26,862 nt of DNA, from positions 1 to 26,862 of the forward strand of contig CABVBV010000011.1 of NCBI GenBank assembly GCA_902496595.1, read 5' to 3'. How positions within the stretch are numbered: position 1 is the stretch's first letter; the number at the start of each line of letters is the position of its first letter. The notes below the pieces were generated by a model, which worked only from the letters and a program-made list of their open reading frames with translations, was not told where the DNA came from and ran no database searches. Origin of the DNA: an uncultured Eubacteriales bacterium. Its GTDB lineage: Bacteria; Bacillota; Clostridia; Oscillospirales; Oscillospiraceae. Of this stretch, positions 13,746-22,192 are shown piece after piece. The translations under genes were made by a program, and so were the position numbers.

Positions 13746-15515
13746 ATGCAGGACAGACAGCTTCAAAGAAGCGATTCCTTCCTGAGCAGCGTATACGGGA
13801 AATACCTGACGGCCTCGGTGCTCGCCATGCTGGCCACCAGCGTGTCCGGAATGATAGATACGGTCATAGTAGGCCGTTTCCTGGGTGAGACGGGGCTTTC
13901 GGCCATGTCGCTGGTCAGCCCTGTGTACCTGGTGTACTATACCGTCGGAGCGGTGGTGGGCATGGGCGGCTCGATTGCGGCGAACCTGGCCATCGGCAGG
14001 AACGACTACGCCGGCTACCGGAGGCTGTTTACCCTCTCGTTTTGGACTGCCCTGGCGCTCTGTGTGCTGACAACGGCGCTGGGCCTGGCCTTCCTGGACG
14101 GCTTCGTGGCTCTGCTGGGCGGAGAGGGCGAGATAGGCTCGCTCATGCGCGACTACCTCTATTGGTACGTCATAGGCGGCAGCTTCACGCTCGTCATCTA
14201 CATACCCCTGAACTTCCTGAAGATGGAGGGAAGGCCGCAGACCTCGTCGTTTTTGTTCCTGCTCTCGAGCGGGCTGAACGTGCTGCTGACATGGCTGTTC
14301 ATGTCGCCGGTGTTCGACATGGGCATAAAGGGAGCGAGCGTAGCCACGGGGCTCTCCATGGGGATCACCGCGCTGATAGGGCTGTGGATCCTCTTCACAA
14401 AAACTTCAAATACGAAGCTGGTAAGCCTGAAGGGCGCACATATCAGAGGCCTTTTCACCGACATACTGGTCTGCGGCAGCCCGAACGGCTGCAACAACCT
14501 GTTCAATGCGCTCAGGCTGATGGCAGTGAACGCCGTTATCCTGAGCATAGGCGCACAGCTGTATCTTCCGGCATTTGCGATGTTCAAGAGCGTGTCGGAT
14601 TTGCTCACCGGTGTGGTGACGGGCGTGGCCTCTGCGCTCATGCCGATAGTCGGAGTGTATTTCGGCGAGCGCGACTGGGAGAGCATCCGGCGCGTGTGCC
14701 GGAAGGCCGTACAGCTCGGAGGGGGACTGACCCTGGCCGCCGCGCTGCTCGCAGCGCTGTTCCCGGGGCTCATTTGCGCTGTCTTCAATATCAGCGACGC
14801 GGAAGTCGTCTCGAGCGGGACATACGGGCTGCGCTGCCTGGCGCTGAGCTTCGCCTTCGGGTTCTTCAACCTGATGCTGAGCGGGTACTTCAACACCGTT
14901 AAGAGGCCCATGCTCTCGAACCTCATTCTCGGCCTGAGGCTCATAGTGTACCTCGCCCCGGCGGCTTTGCTGCTGGGCAGGGCCTTCGGCATGAAGGGGG
15001 TCTGGCTCGCCTTTATCGCCGCTGAGGCGCTGACGCTGCTGACAACGGCCGCGGCCATACTGATCATTAGAAAGCGCCGTCCGGAGCTGGACGCGCTGCT
15101 GCTGGAGCGCAGCTCGGCGCAGGAGATATCGTTCTCGGTGGAGAATACGCTGGACGATATCGTGTTCGCCTCGGAGAAGATAACGGATTTCTGCGGGGAA
15201 TGCGGCCTCGATATGAAGACGACCATGCGCGTCAGCCTGGCTCTAGAGGAGATGCTGACGGTCATAATAAACTACTGCATGGACAGGGACAGGAAACTGT
15301 GCATAGACATCAGGATAGTCCGCGTGGAGGACGGGGTTTTGCTGAGGATCAGGAATACCGGCAAGCTCTTCGACCCTGTCAGATTCTATGAGGAGAACCG
15401 GGACAGGGAAGATATGGCGGACAGCGTCCTTGGCATCAAAATGATAGCGGGCACCGCGAAGGAGATAGAGTTTCACGACACGTTCGGGACAAATAACCTC
15501 CTGATACGGTTTTGA
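13746..15515 (+). CDS. MATE-family transporter fused to RsbW/SpoIIAB-like ATPase domain
   Basis: A 589-residue fusion. Residues 1-442 are a complete 12-helix MATE (MatE) transporter, with YGKYLTASVLAMLATSVSGM, then IDTVIVGRFLGETGLSAMSL and PLNFLKMEGRPQTSS. Residues about 455-589 form a GHKL/HATPase domain of the anti-sigma kinase type: ISFSVENTLDDIVFASEKIT, LALEEMLTVIINY, N537-T-G-K-L-F-D543-P, VLGIKMI. The N-box asparagine position appears to be V506 and the usual D of D-x-G is N537, so ATP binding or kinase activity may be lost. Ordinary MATE proteins are about 450 residues and lack this tail. The ribosome binding site is weak, suggesting translational coupling to the STAS gene. Transport substrate unknown. 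Confidence 0.9.
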   Translation: MQDRQLQRSDSFLSSVYGKYLTASVLAMLATSVSGMIDTVIVGRFLGETGLSAMSLVSPVYLVYYTVGAVVGMGGSIAANLAIGRNDYAGYRRLFTLSFWTALALCVLTTALGLAFLDGFVALLGGEGEIGSLMRDYLYWYVIGGSFTLVIYIPLNFLKMEGRPQTSSFLFLLSSGLNVLLTWLFMSPVFDMGIKGASVATGLSMGITALIGLWILFTKTSNTKLVSLKGAHIRGLFTDILVCGSPNGCNNLFNALRLMAVNAVILSIGAQLYLPAFAMFKSVSDLLTGVVTGVASALMPIVGVYFGERDWESIRRVCRKAVQLGGGLTLAAALLAALFPGLICAVFNISDAEVVSSGTYGLRCLALSFAFGFFNLMLSGYFNTVKRPMLSNLILGLRLIVYLAPAALLLGRAFGMKGVWLAFIAAEALTLLTTAAAILIIRKRRPELDALLLERSSAQEISFSVENTLDDIVFASEKITDFCGECGLDMKTTMRVSLALEEMLTVIINYCMDRDRKLCIDIRIVRVEDGVLLRIRNTGKLFDPVRFYEENRDREDMADSVLGIKMIAGTAKEIEFHDTFGTNNLLIRF

Positions 15516-15524
15516 GGTGAGAGT

Positions 15525-16505
15525 ATGCTGTTCAGAAACAGGAATACCGGCTCGGAGCTGGAGGTGGAGTTCAGACCGTTCCAACCGGGAGACGAGGCGG
15601 GTTTCCGTGAGTGTATAGAGGATTTCTACGGAGCGGGTTATCCGTATAAAGAATACTTCAAGCCCGGATATATCTCCGAAAAATGCGAGGACGGTTCCAT
15701 GCTGGTGCTCTGCGGAGTGACGGGCGATGGGGAGATCGTCAATACCTGCGCCATACGCTACGACGGGGAATTTCCCGGCAGCGGCCTTATGCTGCTCAGG
15801 GTGGTCAAGCGGAAATGCCAGGGCATGGGCATAGGCCGTGAGCAGGAGCGGGCCCAGCTGGAGTACGCGAAGAGAGTGAGAAGCTGCTCTCTCTACGCGG
15901 ATGTCATGACCCACGACTGCGTAAGCCAGCACGGCCTGGGCACGAACGGTTTTGTCCTGACCGGGCTGAGGCCGGTGCTGTATAAGGCTGCGGTGATGGT
16001 GCCGGACATGAGCTGGCCGGAGGATGCGAGGCTCAGCCAAGCGGTGATGTGCCGGGCTGCGGACATGAAGGACGCAGGCCGTCTGTACTGCCCGGAGGAG
16101 CACCGAAGGGTCGTGCAGAGGATATACGACGGCCTTGGAGTCGCGGCGGCTCTGGATCTGCGCCCTGCCGGAGCTTCGGGCGCCTCGCTGATACACGAGA
16201 ATGTGAACTCCGCACATGGGAACCGAACCTGGATAATCGAGCGCCCGGGCCCAGACCTGGCCGAGAGATTGAAAAAAGTCCGGGAGAGCGCCTTCGTGTG
16301 CTACCTGAACCTCAAGGCCGCCGGGGCGGAGGAGGCATACCGCATACTCAGCGGGCGCGGGCTCCGGTTCTCGGGACTGAAACCGCTCAACGGCAACGGT
16401 GAATATATGCTGCTGGCAAACGACGCGCTCAAGGCAGGCTGGACGGATACGCTGCATATCGACGGGCCCGGACAGTGGCTCGTCGAATATATAATGAGAG
16501 GATAA
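15525..16505 (+). CDS. GNAT-like protein in the partner-switch cluster
   Basis: A 326-residue protein. Residues 14-158 resemble a GNAT domain (VEFRPFQPGDEAGFRECIED, then LLRVVKRKCQGMGIGREQER), with the acetyl-CoA loop Q99-G-M-G-I-G104. The second half (about 165-326) contains CYLNLKAAGAEEAYRILSGR followed by GLRFSGLKPLN, which looks like the back half of a degenerate GNAT fold. It starts 9 bases after the MATE-fusion stop with GAGGTGAG and ends just before the phosphatase start, so it is in the same operon. The acceptor is unknown; it could acetylate a regulatory partner or act as a ligand sensor. Confidence 0.75.
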   Translation: MLFRNRNTGSELEVEFRPFQPGDEAGFRECIEDFYGAGYPYKEYFKPGYISEKCEDGSMLVLCGVTGDGEIVNTCAIRYDGEFPGSGLMLLRVVKRKCQGMGIGREQERAQLEYAKRVRSCSLYADVMTHDCVSQHGLGTNGFVLTGLRPVLYKAAVMVPDMSWPEDARLSQAVMCRAADMKDAGRLYCPEEHRRVVQRIYDGLGVAAALDLRPAGASGASLIHENVNSAHGNRTWIIERPGPDLAERLKKVRESAFVCYLNLKAAGAEEAYRILSGRGLRFSGLKPLNGNGEYMLLANDALKAGWTDTLHIDGPGQWLVEYIMRG

Positions 16506-16509
16506 GGCA

Positions 16510-19185
16510 TTGAAAACTGGAAAAAGGCGCACAATAAGAAAAAAGGTGGCGCAGCTCATCCTGGCGGTATCGCTGACCACCGTATTGCTGCTGGGCGCAG
16601 CTACCGGCATCGGGCTTGCAAATATCAGGCAGGACACTGTGGACAGCCTGGACGAGCTGAACCGGCAGACCTCGGAAGATGCGACGGATACGCTCCGGGA
16701 GCAGCTCCAGGAGGAGCTCGTCACGCTCGTGGAGAACCGGGGCGCACAGGCGGATACGAGCCTCAACCTCATCCTGAACCAGACGCGGCTCGTGGCCATG
16801 GCCGCCCACGACATATACTCGGAGCCTGAGCTGTACCTGGAAGGCCTGGAGCCGGACGAGCTCAGCTTCGACAGCTATGATTTCAGCTGCAACTACGACG
16901 AAAGCGTCCTCGGCAGTTTCTCATTCCATATCCGTGCGCCGCGGTCGGTCATGGCAGCGGACTCGATAGTCGAGGAGGACGGCACGGTGGTCTCTGCCGA
17001 ACTTGACCTGAGTTCGCTGACGCCTGAGCAGAGGACTGAATACTACCTGACAAAATATCTGGAGGGCGTCCTTGGCGGCATACGGAACTTTGATAACGGA
17101 GACGGGACGTATACGGGGATCGGAGCCAGCTACTTCTGCCTTGAGTCCTCGGGCATAGACGTGCTTGCGGACACTCTGACGATGGATATGGTCGAGTACG
17201 ACGCAAGGGAGTCGACTTGGTATAAGGAGGCGTCCAAACTGCCCGAGGGCGGCATCTATTGGACGAATCCGACTCCTGACGCCTCTGGCCGGGGCCTGTC
17301 GCTCATCTGCGCCATGCCCGTGTACGTCGACGGTGAGCTGATAGGCGTGGCGGGCAGCGGCGGAGATATCAACAATATACGTGAGCTCGTGCAGGGCACG
17401 ACGATAGGGGAGACGGGTTACGCCGTCCTCGTGAACACCGCCGTCGAGGGAAGCCTGAACATCATAGCGAGCGCGGATACGGATGAGACGAGCGAGCTCA
17501 ACGTGTTCCACGACAACCTCTTCAACAGCGGCAATGCTCAGCTGCTGGCTGTGCTGGACAAGATCGCCGGAAAGCAGTCCGGTATAGAGCAGATAAGCCT
17601 GGATGGAGCCGACTGCTACATAGCTTACTCGCCGATGAGCGTCACCGAGTGGACGATGGTGACGGTGATAGAGGTCGAAGATGCCTCGATAAGCGGCCCC
17701 ATCGAGGCGCTCCAGGAGAACGCCGACTCGATAACTGCGGAGACCACGAGTCAGATGAACGGCAAGCTGGGCGTCATCGCCGCGCTGTTCGTTCTGGTGG
17801 CCGTAGTGGTGACGGCACTGGTGGTGTTCCTGAGCTACAAATTCTCGCACAGGCTGGCGCAGCCGCTGGCGCTGCTGACGGACGGGGCGAAGAAGATAAG
17901 CGGAGGGGAACTGGACTTCAATATAGAAGTCCGCTCAAACGACGAGGCTGAGGAATTGGGAGAGGCCTTCAACCACATGACCCGAAGCCTCAAGGAATAT
18001 ATCGAGAACCTGTCGAGAGTGACGGCGGAGAAGGAGAGGATAGGCGCCGAACTGCACGTCGCCACCCAGATCCAGGCGAGTATGCTGCCCTGCATCTTCC
18101 CGGCTTTCCCCGAGCGGAGCGAGTTCGATATCTTCGCCTCGATGACCCCAGCAAAGGAGGTCGGAGGCGACTTCTACGACTTCTTCCTGGTGGACGAAGA
18201 CCACCTGGCTCTTGTGATAGCAGACGTATCCGGCAAGGGCGTACCCGCGGCACTGTTCATGGTGATCGCCAAGACTCTGCTGAAGAACCGGGCGCAGATG
18301 GGCTCGAGCCCGAAGGAGGTGCTCGAAGTCGTAAATAATCAGCTGTGCGAAAATAACGAAGCCGAGATGTTCGTAACGGTCTGGCTGGGCATATATGAGA
18401 TATCCACGGGCAAGCTCCGCGCCGCCAACGCCGGACACGAGTATCCGGCCGTCAGGCGGAAGAACGGAAGGTTCGAGCTGTTCAAGGATAAGCACGGCTT
18501 TGTGCTTGCAGGAATGGAGGATCTGCGTTATAAAGAATACGAGCTTTTCCTCGACGAAGGCGACGAGCTCTTTGTGTATACGGACGGCGTCACGGAGGCG
18601 ACAGATAAGGATAATCGGCTCTATGGCACGGACAGACTGCTCGAGGCCCTGAACGCGGCGAGCGGCAGCGAGCCGGGGATGCTCCTGGCGTCGGTCAAAG
18701 CAGATATAGACAGCTTTGTGGCGGGAGCGCCGCAGTTTGACGATATAACAATGCTGTGCCTGAAGAGAAGGGGGTCGGCTCAAGTGAACGAACTTACTAT
18801 GGAGGCTGTTGTGGAGAACATAGGGAAGGCCACCGAGTTCGTGGAGCAGCGGCTTGAAGAGCAGGGCTGCCCAATGAAGATGCAGGCTCAGTTTGCAATA
18901 GTCATCGACGAGATAGTGAGCAATATAGCGCAATACGCATACGCTCCCGGCAGCGGAGACGTGACCCTCGTGCTAGATTGCGGGGGAGACAGCGTGACCC
19001 TGACATTCAAAGACCGTGGTTCAAAGTATGACCCGCTGCAAAGGCCTGATCCAGACATAGGGCTCTCAGCAGAGGAAAGGGAACCCGGAGGATTGGGCAT
19101 ATTCATGGTAAAAAAGACGATGGATGAGTGCGGCTATGAGTACAGAGACGGCCAGAATGTCCTCTGGGTGAGAAAATACCTGTGA
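16510..19185 (+). CDS. Membrane sensor PP2C phosphatase with fused anti-sigma-kinase-like domain (Cache-HAMP-SpoIIE-HATPase)
   Basis: An 891-residue protein. TM1 (13-35) and TM2 (421-442) flank an extracytoplasmic dCache-type sensor (about 40-415, with STWYKEASKLPEGGIYWTNP). HAMP (443-500) and a short coiled coil (500-520) follow. The PP2C/SpoIIE domain (520-753) has metal-binding GGDFYDFF (D554), ADVSGKGVPAALFM, YTDGVTEA (D692) and FDDITML (D744, D745). Residues 760-891 are an RsbW-like HATPase with intact D800-E-I-V-S-N805, D836-R-G and GGLGIFM (860-866). It should dephosphorylate the STAS protein when the Cache domain is stimulated and may also act as its kinase. The TTG start at 16510 has GAGAGGATAAGG just upstream and precedes a basic N-terminus. 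Confidence 0.92.
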   Translation: MKTGKRRTIRKKVAQLILAVSLTTVLLLGAATGIGLANIRQDTVDSLDELNRQTSEDATDTLREQLQEELVTLVENRGAQADTSLNLILNQTRLVAMAAHDIYSEPELYLEGLEPDELSFDSYDFSCNYDESVLGSFSFHIRAPRSVMAADSIVEEDGTVVSAELDLSSLTPEQRTEYYLTKYLEGVLGGIRNFDNGDGTYTGIGASYFCLESSGIDVLADTLTMDMVEYDARESTWYKEASKLPEGGIYWTNPTPDASGRGLSLICAMPVYVDGELIGVAGSGGDINNIRELVQGTTIGETGYAVLVNTAVEGSLNIIASADTDETSELNVFHDNLFNSGNAQLLAVLDKIAGKQSGIEQISLDGADCYIAYSPMSVTEWTMVTVIEVEDASISGPIEALQENADSITAETTSQMNGKLGVIAALFVLVAVVVTALVVFLSYKFSHRLAQPLALLTDGAKKISGGELDFNIEVRSNDEAEELGEAFNHMTRSLKEYIENLSRVTAEKERIGAELHVATQIQASMLPCIFPAFPERSEFDIFASMTPAKEVGGDFYDFFLVDEDHLALVIADVSGKGVPAALFMVIAKTLLKNRAQMGSSPKEVLEVVNNQLCENNEAEMFVTVWLGIYEISTGKLRAANAGHEYPAVRRKNGRFELFKDKHGFVLAGMEDLRYKEYELFLDEGDELFVYTDGVTEATDKDNRLYGTDRLLEALNAASGSEPGMLLASVKADIDSFVAGAPQFDDITMLCLKRRGSAQVNELTMEAVVENIGKATEFVEQRLEEQGCPMKMQAQFAIVIDEIVSNIAQYAYAPGSGDVTLVLDCGGDSVTLTFKDRGSKYDPLQRPDPDIGLSAEEREPGGLGIFMVKKTMDECGYEYRDGQNVLWVRKYL

Positions 19186-19210
19186 GCCGGACGGCCGAGA
19201 CAGAACAGAC

Positions 19211-19252
19211 TGAGAGCCCTGAGAGTAATTTGATTTACTCTCAGGGCTCTCA
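19211..19252. terminator. Perfect 18-bp stem-loop between convergent genes
   Basis: Arms 19211-19228 and 19235-19252 are fully complementary with a 6-base loop. It follows the phosphatase gene and faces the 3' end of the DUF4340 gene. No T-tract follows on either side, so it may end transcription inefficiently, stabilise 3' ends or be a repeat unit. Confidence 0.6.
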
Positions 19253-19307
19253 ACTTCAAGGCATACGCCTCGGGGAAAACGTAATGTACATTATATTATA
19301 TGCGCGG

Positions 19308-20729
19308 TTATTCTTCCTCCGCCTCTCCGGCCAGAAGTTCGGTTATCGTGTCGCAGAGCGACTCCACATCCGTCCGGTCTGTCAGCAGTTTTATCTCACC
19401 GTTCAGAACCGCAAGACAGGAGCTGCTGTCGTAGGAGTAGATGCGCAGCTCCACGTCCTCCCAGCCGTCGGCGTGGAAGGTCACGGCCAGGAGCTCTTCA
19501 AGGCCGGCCGCGCTCTCGGGTGCTTCCCCGTTCGAGGGCAGCGCCTCTATGCTGTCGAGAACCTCGTCGAGAGCAAAGTTTTCACCGTCAAGAGTGTAGA
19601 GATATGCGTTGTCGTCCTCCGAATACTCCATGCCGAACCCGTAGCTCTCGCCTCCGAGCTCGATGTCGAAGCCGGTCATGCCGTCCCAGTCGAGAAGGAT
19701 GATGTTCTCAGGCAGAAGTTCGTCCACACTGGTGTAGAGCAGACTGTCGCATATGGAGCCGTCGACAAGATATACCATGCCCGAGTCCGCTATGCGGCAG
19801 TAGCAGTCGTCGCCTGAATAGCTGCCGAACTCCAGGGTGAGGCTCTTTTCTTCAGTCCTTGTTTCGGTAACGGCGTTGCCGTCTTCGTCCGTCTCGTTCG
19901 TCTCGACCTCGGTCGTCTCGATGTAGGATATGGTAACAGTCGCGGACGGCGAATCGAGCCCGTAGTCCTGAAGGGTCTTCAGCTCCGCCTTGTAGTCAAC
20001 GCAGCTGTCCCAGGTGAGGCCGGTGACCTGGTAGATGAAGCTGTATGCCAGCTCGTTCGAGAGCACCGTGTAGCCGTCCTCCCCGTTGCGTGCGAAATAC
20101 TCGTACCTGTCCGTAAGGGCGAGGCCGCTGCCCTCGAGCTTTTCTATCAACAAACTGCCGGAGGGCCGTTCGACGCTGATACTGACCAGCTCCGACATAT
20201 CCGGCAGGGCCTCCATGTCCACCAAGTCGTAGAGGCCGTAGCTGAAGTCCGTAAGGAGGTCGGAACTTACGAGGTATACGTTCCCATCACCGACCGATAC
20301 ATAGCGCAGCCCGTCGAGGCTCGTTTCGTCACCGATGTCTATGGTCGTCGTCTCGCCCGAGGCGGTGACGGCAACAGAGCAGACCGGCTCGTCAAGGCCG
20401 TACTCGGACAGGTCGTCCGCTCCCTCGATCACCTTGGTCGCCGTCACCTCGGACACCGCCCCGGTCATGGCGCTCATGTACGCCTGGTCGAGAGGGAAGT
20501 CCTCGTCAGCGTCGTATGTCCAGACCGAGCCGTCGCTGTCAAAGCAGAGAGTCTCGCCCTCGTAAGTCCACTGGAGCTTTGTGATGGAGTCCTCGTCGAA
20601 GGAGCAGACCTGAACAGTTTCAGCCTCTTCGACCGTCTCGTCGGGCACGAGCTTCAGCGCCGCGAACGCCGCGCCCGCCACAACGACCAGGGCAAGGCAG
20701 AGCAGCAGCAGCCTTTTTCCGCGTTTCAT
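19308..20729 (-). CDS. DUF4340-containing membrane-anchored protein of the Gld-type ABC operon
   Basis: A 473-residue protein with a basic N-terminus and one hydrophobic anchor (about 6-25, LLLLCLALVVVAGAAFAALK), so most of it is extracytoplasmic. The remainder is very acidic and shows DUF4340-type repeats: FDEDSITKLQWTYEGETLCF, YGLDEPVCSVAVTASGE, LQDYGLDSPSATVTISY. DUF4340 proteins regularly accompany GldA/F/G ABC transporters. Its start overlaps the GldG stop as ATGA, so it is the last gene of the operon. Molecular function unknown; it probably forms the outer part of the complex. Confidence 0.9.
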   Translation of the reverse strand: MKRGKRLLLLCLALVVVAGAAFAALKLVPDETVEEAETVQVCSFDEDSITKLQWTYEGETLCFDSDGSVWTYDADEDFPLDQAYMSAMTGAVSEVTATKVIEGADDLSEYGLDEPVCSVAVTASGETTTIDIGDETSLDGLRYVSVGDGNVYLVSSDLLTDFSYGLYDLVDMEALPDMSELVSISVERPSGSLLIEKLEGSGLALTDRYEYFARNGEDGYTVLSNELAYSFIYQVTGLTWDSCVDYKAELKTLQDYGLDSPSATVTISYIETTEVETNETDEDGNAVTETRTEEKSLTLEFGSYSGDDCYCRIADSGMVYLVDGSICDSLLYTSVDELLPENIILLDWDGMTGFDIELGGESYGFGMEYSEDDNAYLYTLDGENFALDEVLDSIEALPSNGEAPESAAGLEELLAVTFHADGWEDVELRIYSYDSSSCLAVLNGEIKLLTDRTDVESLCDTITELLAGEAEEE

Positions 20730-22192
20730 CTCTTTTTCCTCCTGTACCAGACGATGATGCCGGTTGCAAGGAACGCCGCCGGGATTACGACCACAACTAT
20801 CGCGGTCAAAACAGAGGCCGTGCCGCTGGGAACCGTGAGGTACTCGGTGTCGAGGCTCTTGGCGTGAACCGAGATGCCGCTCTCCGAGCCGCAGAGCCAG
20901 CTGACGCAGTTGAGGAAGAAGTCCTCGTTTCCGCCGGAGACGCCCTGGTTGGTCGCGTCGTCCGTGAGATAGGACGAGGAGACCCAGACTATCTGTGTGT
21001 CGCCCTCTGTCACTGCAACAGCCAGGGCGAAAGGCCCGTCAATGTCGCCCTCCTCCTTCTCGTAGGCGGTCATGTTGTAGCCGCTGAGCTTGGAGAATGC
21101 GTCGTCGGATGTCGTGAGAAGCTCCGTGACGGAGACGCTGTCTCGGCCGGTGTCCGTGACGGTAAGGCCCTGGGCGATGGGCAGACACATATAGTAGCCT
21201 CCGGAAGAGAGGGGCGAGGTTATCTCATGGCTGCCGTACTCAGGCAGAAGGTTCACCGGGGAAGGGAAGATGTAGTTCGACTGGCTGCCCTCGACGACGA
21301 TGCCGTCCACGGCCGAGACTCCGTAGTATTCCATGACCGACTCCAGATTCGTGAGCTCCGTACCGTCCTGCAGCGGGCCGGTGATGAGGATGAGCTTGCC
21401 TCCGGCCTCGAGGTATTCCAAAATCGTGTCGCGCTCGGCCTCGGATATGTCGCTTGTCGGGGCGTTTATGAAGAGCGCGTCCGCGTCTTCGGGCACGCTC
21501 TCAACGGTGAGCAGGGAGAGCTCCTCCGTCTCGACGTTCTGCTTGTCGACGGCGGTCTGGAAGCTGGTTGAGAGCGCGGACTCGCCGTGGCCCGTGAGCG
21601 TGTACAGTTTGGGCAGGTCGTCGTTCGTCACATAGTCGATGGCGCTGGTCAGCTCTCCCTCCGCCGCGAAGCTGACGCTGTAAGTGCCCGTGGTGTAGTA
21701 GTCGCTGTAATCGTACTCGTAGATGTCTGAGTAGCTGATATAGGTGTTGCGCTCGCCGCTTTCGACGACGAGGCTGTTGTTGTAAATGCTGCCCGTGACG
21801 TACTGCTGCACGAAGGCGGGCTGTACGTCGGGGTCGATTTTTGTCACGCTGAGCTCGTCGGAGAGCGAGGCGTAGCGGTCTAGCAGGGTGCCAAGGGTGG
21901 AGTCTTCGGCTCCGTCCTGCACGATCCAGTAGACGTTGACCTCCTCCTCGAGATTTGAGAGCACGAGCTCGGTCTGCTCGGAGAGCGAGAAGAGCTGCGT
22001 GGAAGTGGTGTCGAATTGGGTGTACTTCGCCGGGAGGGCGCCTGCGAGTATGTTTGCAAATACGGCGATCGCCACAACTATGGCGGTAGCGAGCACGCTG
22101 TACCCTCCGACACGGAAATTGCGCGTCTTGAGCCGGCCGATCATCTCTCCGGATTGCGGAAGCGAGGGCTTCCGGAGCTTGGACATTTTCAT
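20726..22192 (-). CDS. gldG: GldG-like ABC transporter auxiliary protein
   Basis: A 488-residue protein with an N-terminal helix (about 32-54), a large extracytoplasmic ABC_transp_aux/GldG domain (YTQFDTTSTQLFSLSEQTEL, TLTGHGESALSTSFQTAVDK, ILEYLEAGGKLILITGPLQD) and a C-terminal helix (about 462-482) followed by RRKKR. In gliding Bacteroidetes GldG works with GldA and GldF; Firmicutes homologues have no gliding role and no known substrate. ATG 22192 has a GAGGAGG site 8 bases away and overlaps the permease stop as ATGA; the GTG at 22201 is less suitable. Confidence 0.9.
   Translation of the reverse strand: MKMSKLRKPSLPQSGEMIGRLKTRNFRVGGYSVLATAIVVAIAVFANILAGALPAKYTQFDTTSTQLFSLSEQTELVLSNLEEEVNVYWIVQDGAEDSTLGTLLDRYASLSDELSVTKIDPDVQPAFVQQYVTGSIYNNSLVVESGERNTYISYSDIYEYDYSDYYTTGTYSVSFAAEGELTSAIDYVTNDDLPKLYTLTGHGESALSTSFQTAVDKQNVETEELSLLTVESVPEDADALFINAPTSDISEAERDTILEYLEAGGKLILITGPLQDGTELTNLESVMEYYGVSAVDGIVVEGSQSNYIFPSPVNLLPEYGSHEITSPLSSGGYYMCLPIAQGLTVTDTGRDSVSVTELLTTSDDAFSKLSGYNMTAYEKEEGDIDGPFALAVAVTEGDTQIVWVSSSYLTDDATNQGVSGGNEDFFLNCVSWLCGSESGISVHAKSLDTEYLTVPSGTASVLTAIVVVVIPAAFLATGIIVWYRRKKR

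Noticed and set aside
14198..15265. Minus-strand open frame of 355 codons antisense to the MATE fusion
   Set aside because: Serine- and proline-rich shadow of a well-supported gene, with no ribosome binding site or domain.
15243..16814. Minus-strand open frame of 523 codons antisense to the GNAT-like gene and phosphatase start
   Set aside because: It lies opposite genes with clear domain motifs. Its translation is rich in R, H, P and V with no recognisable domain, as expected of antisense frames in GC-rich DNA.
16921..18933. Two long minus-strand frames antisense to the phosphatase
   Set aside because: The plus strand carries intact PP2C, HAMP and HATPase motifs across the same bases; the antisense products have no recognisable fold.
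20864..21571. Plus-strand frame of 235 codons opposite gldG
   Set aside because: Shadow frame with no start signal. The minus-strand gene is part of an operon with ATGA overlaps.
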